From Allomuricauda sp. NBRC 101325 (lineage in GTDB: Bacteria; Bacteroidota; Bacteroidia; Flavobacteriales; Flavobacteriaceae), in assembly GCF_030268205.1 (NCBI RefSeq), contig NZ_BSQF01000001.1, positions 292,649 to 356,648 on the forward strand: a stretch of 64,000 bases of DNA, in the 5' to 3' direction. Of the stretch, positions 33,837 to 43,684 are shown piece after piece. A program made the translations under genes and the position numbers. The notes under the pieces are model-generated. The model saw nothing but the letters and a program-made list of their open reading frames with translations. It was not told the origin of the DNA and ran no database searches. The first letter of the stretch is position 1. Every line of letters starts with the position of its first letter.

Positions 33837-34832
33837 TTAATTATTAGCCGCTGGACAATAGCAATCATATCGCTTGCCATCATCGCTTTGGCCGAAATCA
33901 TATCCAATGGTTATTTGATGAAAGCCTCCATTATCAAAACGGATATCACCAGATTGGTAGGAATAATTATAAGAGAACAAAAAACGGTTCACATTTACCC
34001 CAACAATTGGCGTAAACAATTGCAAACGTTGTTCCCCAAACTGACCGTTGGATTGGTATTGGGCACCATCAAAACTTCTGCGGTATGAAAGTCCTCCCCA
34101 AATGGTACCAAAACTCACATCGCGGTACACCTTGGCATTTAAATCGACTGTTTTCTCTTTGGTAAAATCCGTCATCTGGAACAAAATGGAAGGTTCGATT
34201 CTGGTTTTGCTCCCAAAGACATATCCAACAGAAAACAAATACCTTCTCAAATTGTCGAACTCAGCCGCACTGTACAAATCCCTTCCAGTTCCGAGCACAT
34301 TCAAAATAGCGGCATGGGCATAAAATTCAAACAAGTTATAGGACGCGCCCAAATCCACATTAAAATAGCTGGTGGTATTTTTCACTCCAGTAACTGCAGG
34401 ATCGGGAATAACCGACCTAAATTCGGTTTCGTCCAAACTACTTAAAATCACTCCTGCACTCAATCCAAGTGACAATTGGTTCAAGGTTCTAAAATCGCCT
34501 CCCAATTGCAAATGGTGCGCATAGGTTCCTTTAAATCCCGTTTGGGAATGATAACCGTTGGAATCGTTAAAAAGAATGCCCCCAATTCCGCTGCGCTCCC
34601 CTACTCTTGAGTTGATATTAAAGGTTTGAAGATTCGGTGCTTCATCCACACTGAACCACTGTTTTCTGGCCGTAAGTCGAATTTTGGTCCCCTCGGCAAT
34701 ACCGGCCATGGATGGATAAACCAAATAGTAGTTGTCCGCCAAATAATCAAAATAAACGGGAATACCTTCCTGAGCCTTGGCAATCGTGCTAAAGCACATT
34801 GCAATAATAAGTGAGGTTAAAATGCGTCTCAT
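33837..34832 (-). CDS. PorP/SprF-family outer-membrane protein (second copy)
   Basis: The ATG at 34832 starts a signal peptide (MRRILTSLIIAMCFSTIAKAQ), so the longer frame from 34877 is less likely. The mature protein shows the PorP/SprF layout: FDYLADNYYLVYPSMAGIAEGTKIRLTARKQWF at the start, then amphipathic strands, ending in FDNGGFHQITIGYDF followed by a short hydrophilic tail. SprF-like proteins work with type IX-secreted adhesins. Unlike the copy at 21382-22371, no adhesin gene is adjacent, so its partner must lie elsewhere. It is convergent with the vWA gene across the palindromic element. Confidence 0.88.
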   Translation of the reverse strand: MRRILTSLIIAMCFSTIAKAQEGIPVYFDYLADNYYLVYPSMAGIAEGTKIRLTARKQWFSVDEAPNLQTFNINSRVGERSGIGGILFNDSNGYHSQTGFKGTYAHHLQLGGDFRTLNQLSLGLSAGVILSSLDETEFRSVIPDPAVTGVKNTTSYFNVDLGASYNLFEFYAHAAILNVLGTGRDLYSAAEFDNLRRYLFSVGYVFGSKTRIEPSILFQMTDFTKEKTVDLNAKVYRDVSFGTIWGGLSYRRSFDGAQYQSNGQFGEQRLQLFTPIVGVNVNRFLFSYNYSYQSGDIRFDNGGFHQITIGYDFGQSDDGKRYDCYCPAANN

Positions 34833-34913
34833 GTGACGTTTGGGGCTAATGGTTGTGTTTTCACTGCAATTAAACATTTAGATAACGATTTGCGAAGTAC
34901 ATTATTATAATAT

Positions 34914-34945
34914 TTTGCTGCGCATTCCAACTATTGGTATTTTTG
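34914..34945 (+). promoter_or_regulatory. Bacteroidetes-type promoter of the Nfu gene
   Basis: TTTG (34914-34917) and TATTTTTG (34938-34945) are separated by 20 bases, matching the TTTG/TAnnTTTG consensus of the Bacteroidetes primary sigma factor. The predicted transcript starts about 10 bases before the ATG at 34961. Confidence 0.55.
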
Positions 34946-34960
34946 CATCAAAGATTCAAC

Positions 34961-35857
34961 ATGAAAGAGTATAACATTACCGTTGTTCCTACCAACAACC
35001 CGAAAATCATAAAGTTCGAAACCAATCATTTTTTGGTAAAGAACAACTACGAGTATAAAAATATAGACGAGGCCAAAAACTCCCCGTTGGCCCAACAACT
35101 TTTCTATTTGCCCTTTATCAAAACCGTTTACATTGCCAGTAACTTTATTGCTTTGGAGCGTTTTGAAATTGTGGAATGGGAAGATGTTAAAGATGAAGTT
35201 GCCCAACAATTGGTGGAATACCTGAATGAAGGCGAACCGATTGTCAATGAAGATGTAGCCAAGAAAAAAGAGCCCATTACCGTATATGCTGAGGTTACCC
35301 CAAACCCTGCAGTGATGAAATTCGTTTGCAACAAGCGCATTGTTCCTGCTACTTTTGAATTCAAAAATATTGATGAAGCCAAAGATTCCCCTTTGGCCAA
35401 AGAACTTTTCCATTTTCCATTTGTAAAGGAGGTTTTTATGGACGAAAACTACGTGTCCGTGACCAAATATGATGTGGCCGAATGGGAGGAAATCAATATG
35501 CAGGTTCGTGAATTTGTTCGAGATTATTTGGCGGATGGCAAAACCGTGATTTCTGACGAAGCTGTTCGAAAAACCAAGGAAACCGTAGCTCAAAGTGCAG
35601 CGCAAACCCAATATGATGACACTTCACAGCAGATTGTGGATATATTGGAAGAATATGTAAAACCTGCTGTTGCCAGTGATGGTGGAAACATTCTTTTTCA
35701 ATCCTATGAAAAGCAAAGCGGAACGGTGAGCGTCATCCTTCAAGGAGCATGTAGCGGTTGTCCATCATCCACTTTTACCCTTAAAAATGGCATCGAAACC
35801 ATGCTCAAAAACATGATGGGCGATAAAATCAAGGAAGTAGTTGCCCTAAACGGATAA
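34961..35857 (+). CDS. Nfu-type iron-sulfur cluster carrier with duplicated N-terminal domain
   Basis: The ATG at 34961 starts the conserved MKEYNITVVPTNNPKIIKFETN. Two consecutive Nfu N-terminal-type domains (about 1-95 and 105-195) share the pattern IDEAKxSPLAxxLFxxPFxKxVxxxxN. A NifU-like C-terminal domain follows (about 215-298) with the cluster-binding Cys pair in GACSGCPSSTF. The protein carries Fe-S clusters to target enzymes in the cytoplasm. Most bacterial Nfu proteins have one N-terminal domain; the duplicated form is longer. The dodecin gene follows after 69 bases and probably shares the downstream terminator. Confidence 0.92.
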   Translation: MKEYNITVVPTNNPKIIKFETNHFLVKNNYEYKNIDEAKNSPLAQQLFYLPFIKTVYIASNFIALERFEIVEWEDVKDEVAQQLVEYLNEGEPIVNEDVAKKKEPITVYAEVTPNPAVMKFVCNKRIVPATFEFKNIDEAKDSPLAKELFHFPFVKEVFMDENYVSVTKYDVAEWEEINMQVREFVRDYLADGKTVISDEAVRKTKETVAQSAAQTQYDDTSQQIVDILEEYVKPAVASDGGNILFQSYEKQSGTVSVILQGACSGCPSSTFTLKNGIETMLKNMMGDKIKEVVALNG

Positions 35858-35926
35858 TTCATCCCTTACTGCCAAGGAAATCCCATTATAAATCCTTAAA
35901 TTCAAGGGAATTATAAAACATTAACC

Positions 35927-36127
35927 ATGGCAGTATTAAAAGTAATTGAAGTATTGGCCAATTCCGACAAATGCTGGGAAGACGCAGCTAAACAAGCATT
36001 GGAACAAGCCTCAAAATCCGTAAAGAACATTCGCTCCATTTACATCAACGAGCAGAGTGCAACCGTAAAAGACGGAAAAATTGATGATTACAGGGTAAAC
36101 GTAAAAATTACCTTCGAAGTAAAATAA
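35927..36127 (+). CDS. Dodecin-family flavin-binding protein
   Basis: This 66-aa protein matches the dodecin family in length and pattern: KVIEVLANSDKCWEDAAKQALEQASKSVKNI, then the strand IYINEQSATVKDGKI and a final strand YRVNVKITFEVK. Dodecins form hollow dodecamers that store riboflavin or FMN, or CoA in some species. It uses the usual Trp (in KCWEDA) that stacks on flavin in bacterial members. It follows the Nfu gene and ends at a strong terminator. Confidence 0.93.
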   Translation: MAVLKVIEVLANSDKCWEDAAKQALEQASKSVKNIRSIYINEQSATVKDGKIDDYRVNVKITFEVK

Positions 36128-36146
36128 ACCCAGTTAACAACTTAAG

Positions 36147-36172
36147 TGCGCCGAATAATCGGCGCATTTTTT
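36147..36172 (+). terminator. Intrinsic terminator after dodecin
   Basis: The stem TGCGCCGA (36147-36154) pairs with TCGGCGCA (36159-36166) across a 4-base loop and is followed by six T. Confidence 0.88.
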
Positions 36173-36193
36173 GTTTCCTCCAATTCCTGCGCA

Positions 36194-38299
36194 ATGAAAA
36201 AAATGCTGTCCATTGCCGTAACTTGCATACTTGCTTTCAGCTGCGAACATAAATCCAACAACGTGACGCATCAATATACCAACGACCTCATCCACGAAAC
36301 AAGTCCATACCTTTTACAACATGCCCATAATCCTGTGGATTGGAAAGCATGGTCTCCCGAAGTTTTGGAGCTGGCCCAAAAAGAAGATAAACTCTTGGTA
36401 ATAAGTATCGGCTATGCCGCTTGTCATTGGTGCCACGTAATGGAGCACGAATGTTTTGAAAATGAAGAGGTAGCCCAGGTAATGAATAAAAACTTCATCA
36501 ACATAAAAATAGACAGAGAGGAACGGCCCGATGTAGATCAAATTTATATGGATGCCATTCAAATGATATCCGGTCAAGGAGGTTGGCCGTTAAATATTGT
36601 TGCCCTACCGGATGGAAGACCTTTTTGGGGCGCCACTTATGTTCCCAAGGATAATTGGATAAAGAGTCTGGAGCAGTTGGCCCAACTTTATAAAAACGAT
36701 AAGCCCAGGGTAACCCAATATGCCACTGACCTAGCCAATGGGCTCCAAGCCATTAATTTGGTTGAAATTGAAAAAGACATGGAACTGTTCTCTTTGGAAG
36801 AACTCGAAGTTACCGTAAACAGTTGGTCGCAATATTTTGACACTTTTTTGGGTGGACATAAACGAGCTCCCAAATTTATGATGCCCAACAACTGGGATTT
36901 TTTATTGCACTACGCCACAAGCGAAAAGAAGCCCGAGCTTATGGAATTTGTGGACACCACGCTAACTCGAATGGCCTATGGTGGTGTTTATGATCATGTG
37001 GGCGGTGGCTTTTCCAGATATGCTGTGGACACCAAATGGCATGTGCCGCACTTCGAAAAAATGCTTTATGATAATGGGCAATTGGTCAGTTTGTATACCA
37101 AAGCCTATGCAGTTACCCAAAATGAACTGTACAAAAATGTGGTAGATGCATCCATTGCTTTTGTGAAAGAGGAATTGTTGGATGAAAGTGGAGGTTTTTA
37201 TTCCTCTTTGGATGCCGATAGTTTGGACGAAAACGGCGAATTGGAAGAAGGCGCTTTTTACGTTTGGACCGAAAAAGAATTGACCGAACTGTTGGGCAAG
37301 GATTTTGAAGTTTTTCAGGATTATTTCAACATCAATTCCTATGGCTTTTGGGAGGAAGAGAATTATGTACTGATTCGGGACAAAAGTGACGATGAAATCG
37401 CAGAAAAGTTCAATGTTCCCATTTCAGAATTACGCCAGCAGATTGAAACTTCCCTTCAAACATTAAAAAAAGAGCGGAACAAACGCCCCAAGCCTAGATT
37501 GGATGATAAAATCCTAACGTCTTGGAACGCATTAATGCTCAAAGGTTTGGTGGATGCCTATCGCTATTTGGGCAACGACTCCTATTTGCAACTAGCATTG
37601 AAAAATGCCAACTTCCTTGAACGGGAGATGCTCAAAGATGACGGTTCACTTTATCGCAATCACAAAGAAGGAAAAAGTACCATTAATGCATTTTTGGAAG
37701 ATTATGCCACTTTGATTGATGCCTACATTTCGCTTTACGAAGTCACTTTTGATGAAAAATGGTTTCAGCTGGCCAAAAATCTGCTTGATTATACCCAAGA
37801 ACACTTTTGGGATTCAACATCGGGAATGTTTTTCTACACTTCCGATAAAGACCAATCGTTGATCAGACGAAGTATTGAAGTGGATGATAATGTGATTTCT
37901 TCATCCAATTCCATTATGGCGACGAATCTGTTTAAATTTTCAAAATTATATCCTGAAAACAACTACGGAGCTATTGCAAAACAAATGCTTAAAAATGTTC
38001 AGAAAGATTTTATCCGTCGAGGACAAGGTTTTTCCAATTGGCTGCATTTGGTGCTCTATTTCAACAGGGACTTTTATGAAATTGCCATTGTTGGGGAAGA
38101 TTATAAAAATATGGGGCAATCGATTGGCAAACAATACATTCCCAATAGCCTCCTTGCAGGAACAGAAAAAGAAGGTAGCTTGGGTATTTTACAAAATAGG
38201 GCGGTTCCCGATACAACTTTGACCTATGTTTGTATGGATGGGGCATGTAAACTTCCCGTCTCAACAGTTGAAGAAGTACTGGAACAGCTACAAGATTAA
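36194..38299 (+). CDS. DUF255 thioredoxin-domain protein (SSP411/YyaL-like), probable lipoprotein
   Basis: I choose the ATG at 36194, which starts [17 protein letters not shown], a lipoprotein signal; an upstream in-frame start at 36146 would lie inside the terminator. The mature protein (about 685 residues) opens with a DUF255 thioredoxin-like domain: [14 protein letters not shown], then the CxxC in [21 protein letters not shown] and [19 protein letters not shown] six-hairpin-like alpha/alpha region of about 500 residues follows, with [14 protein letters not shown] and [16 protein letters not shown]. This matches the YyaL/spermatogenesis-associated protein 20 family, whose biochemical role is not settled. 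The lipid anchor suggests a periplasmic or outer-membrane position. Confidence 0.9.
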   Translation: MKKMLSIAVTCILAFSCEHKSNNVTHQYTNDLIHETSPYLLQHAHNPVDWKAWSPEVLELAQKEDKLLVISIGYAACHWCHVMEHECFENEEVAQVMNKNFINIKIDREERPDVDQIYMDAIQMISGQGGWPLNIVALPDGRPFWGATYVPKDNWIKSLEQLAQLYKNDKPRVTQYATDLANGLQAINLVEIEKDMELFSLEELEVTVNSWSQYFDTFLGGHKRAPKFMMPNNWDFLLHYATSEKKPELMEFVDTTLTRMAYGGVYDHVGGGFSRYAVDTKWHVPHFEKMLYDNGQLVSLYTKAYAVTQNELYKNVVDASIAFVKEELLDESGGFYSSLDADSLDENGELEEGAFYVWTEKELTELLGKDFEVFQDYFNINSYGFWEEENYVLIRDKSDDEIAEKFNVPISELRQQIETSLQTLKKERNKRPKPRLDDKILTSWNALMLKGLVDAYRYLGNDSYLQLALKNANFLEREMLKDDGSLYRNHKEGKSTINAFLEDYATLIDAYISLYEVTFDEKWFQLAKNLLDYTQEHFWDSTSGMFFYTSDKDQSLIRRSIEVDDNVISSSNSIMATNLFKFSKLYPENNYGAIAKQMLKNVQKDFIRRGQGFSNWLHLVLYFNRDFYEIAIVGEDYKNMGQSIGKQYIPNSLLAGTEKEGSLGILQNRAVPDTTLTYVCMDGACKLPVSTVEEVLEQLQD

Positions 38300-38370
38300 C
38301 ATTTGTTTAGATTTCATTTTTTTTATTTCAATTGAATATTAAGTAGGTTGCCGTTAAACTAAAAACCGTT

Positions 38371-39198
38371 ATGAAAGAACTAGAAAATTATCAAGAGTAC
38401 ATTGACATGGGCGTAGAATGGGCACTAAGTGTTTTGCCAAATTTATTGATTGCCATTGTTACCTTTTTTGTCGGTCTCTGGGTCATTAGATTGGTAAATA
38501 AAATGGTCCGCCGATTTTTTGACAAGAAGGATTACGACGAAACGCTGGAATCCTTTTTACAGAGTTTCATCAGCATCATGCTAAAAGCATTGGTCTTTGT
38601 ACTTGTGGTAACCCAATTGGGGGTAAAAACCTCTTCTTTGGTTGCTATCGTAGGTGCCGCTGGTCTTGCCATTGGTTTAGCGTTACAAGGATCCTTGGCC
38701 AATTTTGCCGGTGGGGTCCTCATCTTGATTTTTAAACCTTTTAAATTAGGGGATTTTATTTCCGCCCAAGGTGTGGATGGAACCGTGAAGGAGATTTCCA
38801 TTTTCAATACCAAATTGAGCACCTTCGGTAACCAAATTGCCATTATTCCCAACGGGCAATTATCCAACGGAAATGTGATCAACTACAACATGGAAAACAC
38901 CCGTAGGGATAAGTTTGATGTGGGTATTGGGTATGGTTCCAACATTAAGGAGGCCAAAGAAATTCTATTGGAGATATGTGCAGATAATCCGAACATCAAT
39001 ACTGAACCTGCACCAGAAGTGTATGTGGGTGCATTGGGAGACAGTTCGGTTGACTTGACCTTACGTTTTTGGGCCAATAACGATGTATTTTGGGCTGCAC
39101 ACTTTTATGTCGTGGAACAAACCAAATTACGATTTGATGCTGCGGGAATCGAGATACCTTTCCCACAAAGGGTCATGCATCAATCCAAAACAAGCTAA
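38371..39198 (+). CDS. Small-conductance mechanosensitive channel, MscS family
   Basis: This 275-aa protein is the minimal MscS type, with three membrane helices at about 18-130. The pore helix is LVAIVGAAGLAIGLALQGSLANFAGGVLILIF with its Gly/Ala pattern. The beta domain (PFKLGDFISAQGVDGTVKEI...) and the alpha/beta C-terminal domain follow. It should open under membrane tension and protect cells from osmotic downshock. Its last codons overlap the convergent tsaB gene by 4 bases. Confidence 0.95.
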   Translation: MKELENYQEYIDMGVEWALSVLPNLLIAIVTFFVGLWVIRLVNKMVRRFFDKKDYDETLESFLQSFISIMLKALVFVLVVTQLGVKTSSLVAIVGAAGLAIGLALQGSLANFAGGVLILIFKPFKLGDFISAQGVDGTVKEISIFNTKLSTFGNQIAIIPNGQLSNGNVINYNMENTRRDKFDVGIGYGSNIKEAKEILLEICADNPNINTEPAPEVYVGALGDSSVDLTLRFWANNDVFWAAHFYVVEQTKLRFDAAGIEIPFPQRVMHQSKTS

Positions 39199-39875
39199 GA
39201 TTTTTTCTGTTTCTGCTGAAGTACGAAATCCTTTAAATAATACGGTTCAAAATAGGCTACGTCCTCAAATTGTTGGGTGCTAAATTTTTGAGAGGCCAAT
39301 TGTGCCATTTCTTTCGCAGAGGGAACCACAGATTCATCAAAAACAAAATGGGGGTGTTGCAAAACGCCCCTACATTTTTCGGCCCCGCTTCCAACAATGT
39401 ACACCTTCTTATCCGAAGCAAATTCCTTAAAGGTTTCCTCATCGATTATTTCGGCTAGGGTTTCCCGTACTTCTCTGTAATTTGAATCATAAACACAGGA
39501 ATATACTTCCATTCTTCGGGCATCCAAAACAGGTATTACCAATTCACCCGGTTGTACATTTACTTGGAGAGACATACTCTGCAGGGTCGGGATGGAAATC
39601 AAAGGAACATCCAATGAAAAACAGAGCCCTTTGGCAGCCGAAACGCCGATTCGCAGACCCGTGTAAGAACCTGGACCTTTGCTGATGGCAATGGCATCAA
39701 TGTCTGAAAACGACAAAGAAGCCTCTTCCAAGGCTTCTTTGATAAATACGTGTAATTGTTCGGAATGCGAGTAGCTCGCTGCATTGTTCTCCTTTAAAAC
39801 AATGATCTCATTGTCTTTGGAAATGCTCACGGAGCAATTGGTCGTCGCTGTTTCTAAATTTAGTATTAGGGCCAT
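39195..39875 (-). CDS. tsaB: tRNA threonylcarbamoyladenosine biosynthesis protein TsaB
   Basis: This 226-aa cytoplasmic protein opens LILNLETATTNCSVSI and has KGPGSYTGLRIGVSAAKGLCFSLDVPL, the TsaB pattern of the ASKHA fold without the TsaD metal-binding His pair. TsaB partners with TsaD and TsaE to make the universal t6A37 base of ANN-decoding tRNAs. The C-terminal end, YFEPYYLKDFVLQQKQKK, matches full-length members. It follows the TolC gene, with its own candidate promoter inside the TolC stop region. Confidence 0.93.
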   Translation of the reverse strand: MALILNLETATTNCSVSISKDNEIIVLKENNAASYSHSEQLHVFIKEALEEASLSFSDIDAIAISKGPGSYTGLRIGVSAAKGLCFSLDVPLISIPTLQSMSLQVNVQPGELVIPVLDARRMEVYSCVYDSNYREVRETLAEIIDEETFKEFASDKKVYIVGSGAEKCRGVLQHPHFVFDESVVPSAKEMAQLASQKFSTQQFEDVAYFEPYYLKDFVLQQKQKKS

Positions 39876-39882
39876 AAGGCCA

Positions 39883-39912
39883 CAAAGATACTAGTTTAAT
39901 GAAATGGGCAAA
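39883..39912 (-). promoter_or_regulatory. Candidate promoter of tsaB
   Basis: On the minus strand TTTG (39912-39909) precedes TATCTTTG (39890-39883) by 18 bases, a match to TTTG/TAnnTTTG with short spacing. A second TTTG at 39917-39914 gives 23. The ATG is at 39875, so the transcript would be nearly leaderless, and the promoter overlaps the 3' end of the TolC gene. Confidence 0.4.
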
Positions 39913-41240
39913 CCAAAGTAGAACTCCAATATTTTCAATCTAAAAATATAATCGTATTTGGTACGGATCACATCGGCTCTTGCATTATCCACTCTTGATT
40001 GCGCTTGACTGAAATCGAAAGCGTTCATCAATCCAACATTATAACGCTCTTTGGCGTAATCGTAGGCCAATTGCCTTGCATCCAAGGTTTTTTGAGCCGC
40101 TTCGTAGGCCTTTTCAAAAGTACCTACATCCACATAGGCTTGTTGAATGGTGTTTTCCAAGTCCAATTTATCTTGATCTAACTGCAACTCGGCCTGTGCT
40201 AAACTAATTTTGGAACGTTTTACCCCATTTCGGGCACTCCAACCATTAAAGATTGGCACACTCAACTGTGCTCCATAGCTGATACCATCCAAGATCCATA
40301 ACTGATCGGTAAAATTAGGGGTATACAATCCACCGTTTCCATCTGGAATCAAGGTAATATCCGAATATCTAGTTCCGTATTGGAAAAATCCAGTCAATGT
40401 TGGATAGTAAGTTCCCTTTGCAATTTTAAGGTCTTGCTTGGCCAACTCTACGTTGTATTCAGAGAATTTGATATCGTTTCTAAAAGTCAATGCCTTATCA
40501 AAGATCACTTTGGCAGAATTGTCCAAAATATCGGATGGAGGAATTGCAAACTCCTCTTCAGCAATATCAAAGTTTTGATAATCGGTAATCTGAAGTAATT
40601 GTGCCAAATTCACTCTGGCAATCAATACCAAACTCTCTCCATTGATCACTTGCTGCTCTTGGTTGGCAGCAGTGGCCTCAATTTCCAACAAATCGCCTCT
40701 TGGCAACGAGCCTGCCTCAACCAATTCCTTGGTTCTTTTGAGGTCTTGTTCGGTTACTGCATATTGTGCCTTAAAGGTTTTCAACTGCTCTTTGTTCGAT
40801 AACACTTGCAAATAGGCATTGGCCACATTCAAACGAATATCGTCTTTTAGATTATCCAAACGATATTGATTGGCAATGGCACTCATCTTGGCACGATTGT
40901 ATCTATTGATGTTTCTAAGCCCATCGAACAAGGTAATATTGGAACTCACATTCATGCTCACGTTAAACTGTGTGCTGTTCGTGGGCAAGTTGGTGGATGG
41001 GTTAATGGAGAAACCTGTGTTGCTCGATGCGGTTGAATTCCCATTTAAGGAAGGAAGAAAATCGCCCAAGGCATCGGATCTATCGATTTGGGCATTCTCC
41101 AAATCCAGTTCAAATTGTTGTACGGTCAAATTATTTTCCACTGCATACATCACACACTCCTCCAACGTCCATTTGCGCATTTGCGCTGTGGACACGGCAA
41201 CAGTGAACAACAGTAGTAAAATGGTTATGCTATTTTTCAT
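39891..41240 (-). CDS. TolC-family outer-membrane efflux protein
   Basis: This 449-aa protein has a signal peptide (ending VAVSTAQ, about 19) and two TolC/OEP repeats with long coiled-coil helices, including VANAYLQVLSNKEQLKTFKAQY and the second-repeat VDVGTFEKAYEAAQKTLDARQ. It forms the outer-membrane channel of a tripartite exporter. It is the last gene of an eight-gene operon and lies 39 bases after an adaptor gene. It probably serves both adaptor/permease sets encoded upstream, since no second TolC gene is present. Confidence 0.94.
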   Translation of the reverse strand: MKNSITILLLLFTVAVSTAQMRKWTLEECVMYAVENNLTVQQFELDLENAQIDRSDALGDFLPSLNGNSTASSNTGFSINPSTNLPTNSTQFNVSMNVSSNITLFDGLRNINRYNRAKMSAIANQYRLDNLKDDIRLNVANAYLQVLSNKEQLKTFKAQYAVTEQDLKRTKELVEAGSLPRGDLLEIEATAANQEQQVINGESLVLIARVNLAQLLQITDYQNFDIAEEEFAIPPSDILDNSAKVIFDKALTFRNDIKFSEYNVELAKQDLKIAKGTYYPTLTGFFQYGTRYSDITLIPDGNGGLYTPNFTDQLWILDGISYGAQLSVPIFNGWSARNGVKRSKISLAQAELQLDQDKLDLENTIQQAYVDVGTFEKAYEAAQKTLDARQLAYDYAKERYNVGLMNAFDFSQAQSRVDNARADVIRTKYDYIFRLKILEFYFGLPISLN

Positions 41241-41279
41241 TCGTTTTTTGATTTTTGTTGCTTATTCTATTGGGTTGGA

Positions 41280-42389
41280 TTATTCTTCAGTTTTCTTCTC
41301 GAGCTTGTTCCAAACTTTAATTTTGGCATCTTCTTCAATACCTGAAACAATCTCAACATCGATACCATCGCTCACACCCAATTCCAAGTCCTTTCTTTCG
41401 AATTTGTTCTCACTTACCTCAACTTCTACATAAGGCTTCTCGGTATCTTTATCAAATTGAAGCAAGGCTTCTTTAATGGTCAATACATCTTTCTTTTCAT
41501 CCAAAACAATGGAGGCATTGGCGCTGTATCCAGCTCTTACGTATGATGTGGTATCGGTCAAGGCCAAATCTCCTTCGATCTTAAATTGAACCGCACCTTC
41601 TTCCTCAACCCCTTTTGGAGCGATGAATTTTAGTTTGGCTTCAAATTTTTGTTGATCCAAGGCACCCAAACTGATTTCCAATGGCATGCCCACTTTCAAT
41701 TTTCCAACTTCAGCTTCATCCACTTCACCTTCGAAGATCATTTTGGACATATCGGCGATGGTGGCAATGGTGGTACCGTCATTAAAGTTGTTACTCTGGA
41801 TTACCTGATCTCCTTCTTTTACTGGAATCTCTAGGATAGTACCCGCAACAGTTGCCCTAATGTTGGTGTTTGCACTGGCAGAACCACCCGCAGAACCTTT
41901 TTGGATGATTTGGTAATCGGCCTGAGCGTTTTTCAACTCTTGTTCCGCTTGATCATAGGTCAACTTTAAATTGTTGAATTCTTGACTGGAAATCACGCCT
42001 TTGTCGAACAAGGCTTTGTTTCTATCGTATTCAATTTTGGCATTGCCCAAAGCCAATCGGGCAGTGTTTACGCGACCAGCAGCTTGGTTCAACGATTGCT
42101 CGTTCGGAACAACTTTGATCACGGCGATAAGGTCTCCAGCGTTTACGCGAACGCCTTCTTCCAAGATAATTTTATCGATGATCCCAGATATTTGAGGCTT
42201 GATGTTGATTTCATCTTCGGGAATAACTTTTCCGGTAACAATAACTCGGTTCACAATATCCTTGCGAGCCGCGGTTTCGGTTTTATAGAGCTCAACAGGG
42301 GTACTGTTTTGTTTTAGAAAGTAAACAGTGGCCATCAAAATCCCTACGACCGCTACTCCTATTATTGCGTATTTTACGTATTTGTTCAT
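41280..42389 (-). CDS. Periplasmic adaptor (HlyD/MacA-like), second copy in the operon
   Basis: This 369-aa protein has an N-terminal membrane anchor (about 5-25). Next come a lipoyl/barrel-sandwich half (IKPQISGIIDKIILEEGVRVNAGDLIAVIKVVP), an alpha-helical hairpin (about 100-160), the second lipoyl half (IRATVAGTILEIPVKEGDQV) and beta-barrel domains. Adaptors of this MacA-like class link inner-membrane ABC permeases to TolC. It is clearly homologous along its full length to the adaptor at 45717-46817, sharing phrases such as IIDKI/VIEEI, NNFNDGTTIA/NNFNEGTTIA, MIFEG and ELGVSDGI. It lies between a permease gene and the TolC gene. Confidence 0.93.
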   Translation of the reverse strand: MNKYVKYAIIGVAVVGILMATVYFLKQNSTPVELYKTETAARKDIVNRVIVTGKVIPEDEINIKPQISGIIDKIILEEGVRVNAGDLIAVIKVVPNEQSLNQAAGRVNTARLALGNAKIEYDRNKALFDKGVISSQEFNNLKLTYDQAEQELKNAQADYQIIQKGSAGGSASANTNIRATVAGTILEIPVKEGDQVIQSNNFNDGTTIATIADMSKMIFEGEVDEAEVGKLKVGMPLEISLGALDQQKFEAKLKFIAPKGVEEEGAVQFKIEGDLALTDTTSYVRAGYSANASIVLDEKKDVLTIKEALLQFDKDTEKPYVEVEVSENKFERKDLELGVSDGIDVEIVSGIEEDAKIKVWNKLEKKTEE

Positions 42390-42425
42390 TATCGCTAATT
42401 TGATTTCGTTATTTATTTGAATTGA

Positions 42426-43682
42426 TTATTCTTCTCTTAATGCTTCTATGGGTCTTATTTTCACGGCTCGGTTGGCAGGCAACAATCCGATAAGGACACT
42501 AAGGCCGACCATTAAAACGAAGGAGAAAATAAACTGGGGAATACTGATCATGGGTTTTACAAAAGGGAATTCCTCCCCACTGCCCCATAAGTGGTCCATG
42601 ATGGCCAAAAATCCGACCGAGATGGCAAAACCGACCAATCCTGCAAACGCAGTAATAATGATGGCCTCCAAAATAATTTGACGTTTTACCACTTTAGGTG
42701 TTGCCCCAAGTGCACGACGAACCCCAATTTCCTTGGTACGTTCCTTAACCGTGATCAAAAGAATGTTACTAATGGCAATTACACCTGCCAATAGGGTAAA
42801 GATTCCGATGAAAAAGGAGAATCCTTGCAACACCAATGTAAACCCGGTAACGCTATTGAAAATACGGGACATATCAAAACTTCCAATGGCACGCTCATCA
42901 TCTGGATGAATATCGTATTTGGCTTTAAGGATGTCCTTTATCTGTTTTTCAATCAATGGCACTGGCGTATTCTGTTCCACCGCAATGGCCATCCAACCCA
43001 TTCGGTCTCCCGAGTTAAAGGCTTTTTGAAAGGTGGTAAATGGAATGAACACCGCGTTTTCACCATCAATATTAATATTGTTGTTGGGTTTATATATTCC
43101 CACGACGGTAAAGTACACTCCATTGATACGGATGCTTTCACCAATGGCTTCTTCCCCTTTTTCAAAAAGTAGCTTATAGGTTTCCTCCCCGATCACACAC
43201 ACTTTCTTGGATTCGTCTATATCAGATTGGTTCAAGAAACGCCCTTCCACCAATTTCTTTTTGGTGATCTGGTCGATCTCTGGATAATCCCCATAAACGG
43301 AAGAACCACTGGTTTGTCCATTTCTATATACCGTGATGGTACCTCTATGATCGGATAACTCGATTCGCGGTGCCAAAACCTCGATTTCAGGGATTTGTCT
43401 TTTTAAAATGTCGGCATCTTCCAACTTATAGCGAATCCTTCGACCACGCTCAAATCCTTTATAAGGTTCAGATGTAGATTGCCCCCAAACAAACAAACTG
43501 TTGGATGATGTTCCAGCGAAAACTTTGTTGAATCCATTGCTAAGACCATTGGCCCCTCCTAAAAGGAGCACCAAAATGATCATGGCAAAAATGACACCAA
43601 GCATGGTAAGAAACGTACGGAACATGTTCTTGCCCATCGTATGGAAAATCTCAAACCACATGTCTTTATCTAATAACCACAT
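42426..43682 (-). CDS. MacB-like ABC transporter permease (A)
   Basis: This 418-aa protein has the MacB_PCD plus FtsX layout. One membrane helix (about 21-42) is followed by a large periplasmic domain (about 45-280). Three C-terminal helices follow, with the motif VKERTKEIGVRRALGATPKVVKRQI between them. It has no ATPase domain, unlike E. coli MacB, so it must use the separate ATP-binding protein encoded in the operon. Its end (NRAVKIRPIEALREE) matches the permeases at 46848-48104 and 48128-49372. The start is just beyond the stop of the neighbouring permease. Confidence 0.93.
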   Translation of the reverse strand: MWLLDKDMWFEIFHTMGKNMFRTFLTMLGVIFAMIILVLLLGGANGLSNGFNKVFAGTSSNSLFVWGQSTSEPYKGFERGRRIRYKLEDADILKRQIPEIEVLAPRIELSDHRGTITVYRNGQTSGSSVYGDYPEIDQITKKKLVEGRFLNQSDIDESKKVCVIGEETYKLLFEKGEEAIGESIRINGVYFTVVGIYKPNNNINIDGENAVFIPFTTFQKAFNSGDRMGWMAIAVEQNTPVPLIEKQIKDILKAKYDIHPDDERAIGSFDMSRIFNSVTGFTLVLQGFSFFIGIFTLLAGVIAISNILLITVKERTKEIGVRRALGATPKVVKRQIILEAIIITAFAGLVGFAISVGFLAIMDHLWGSGEEFPFVKPMISIPQFIFSFVLMVGLSVLIGLLPANRAVKIRPIEALREE

Positions 43683-43684
43683 AT

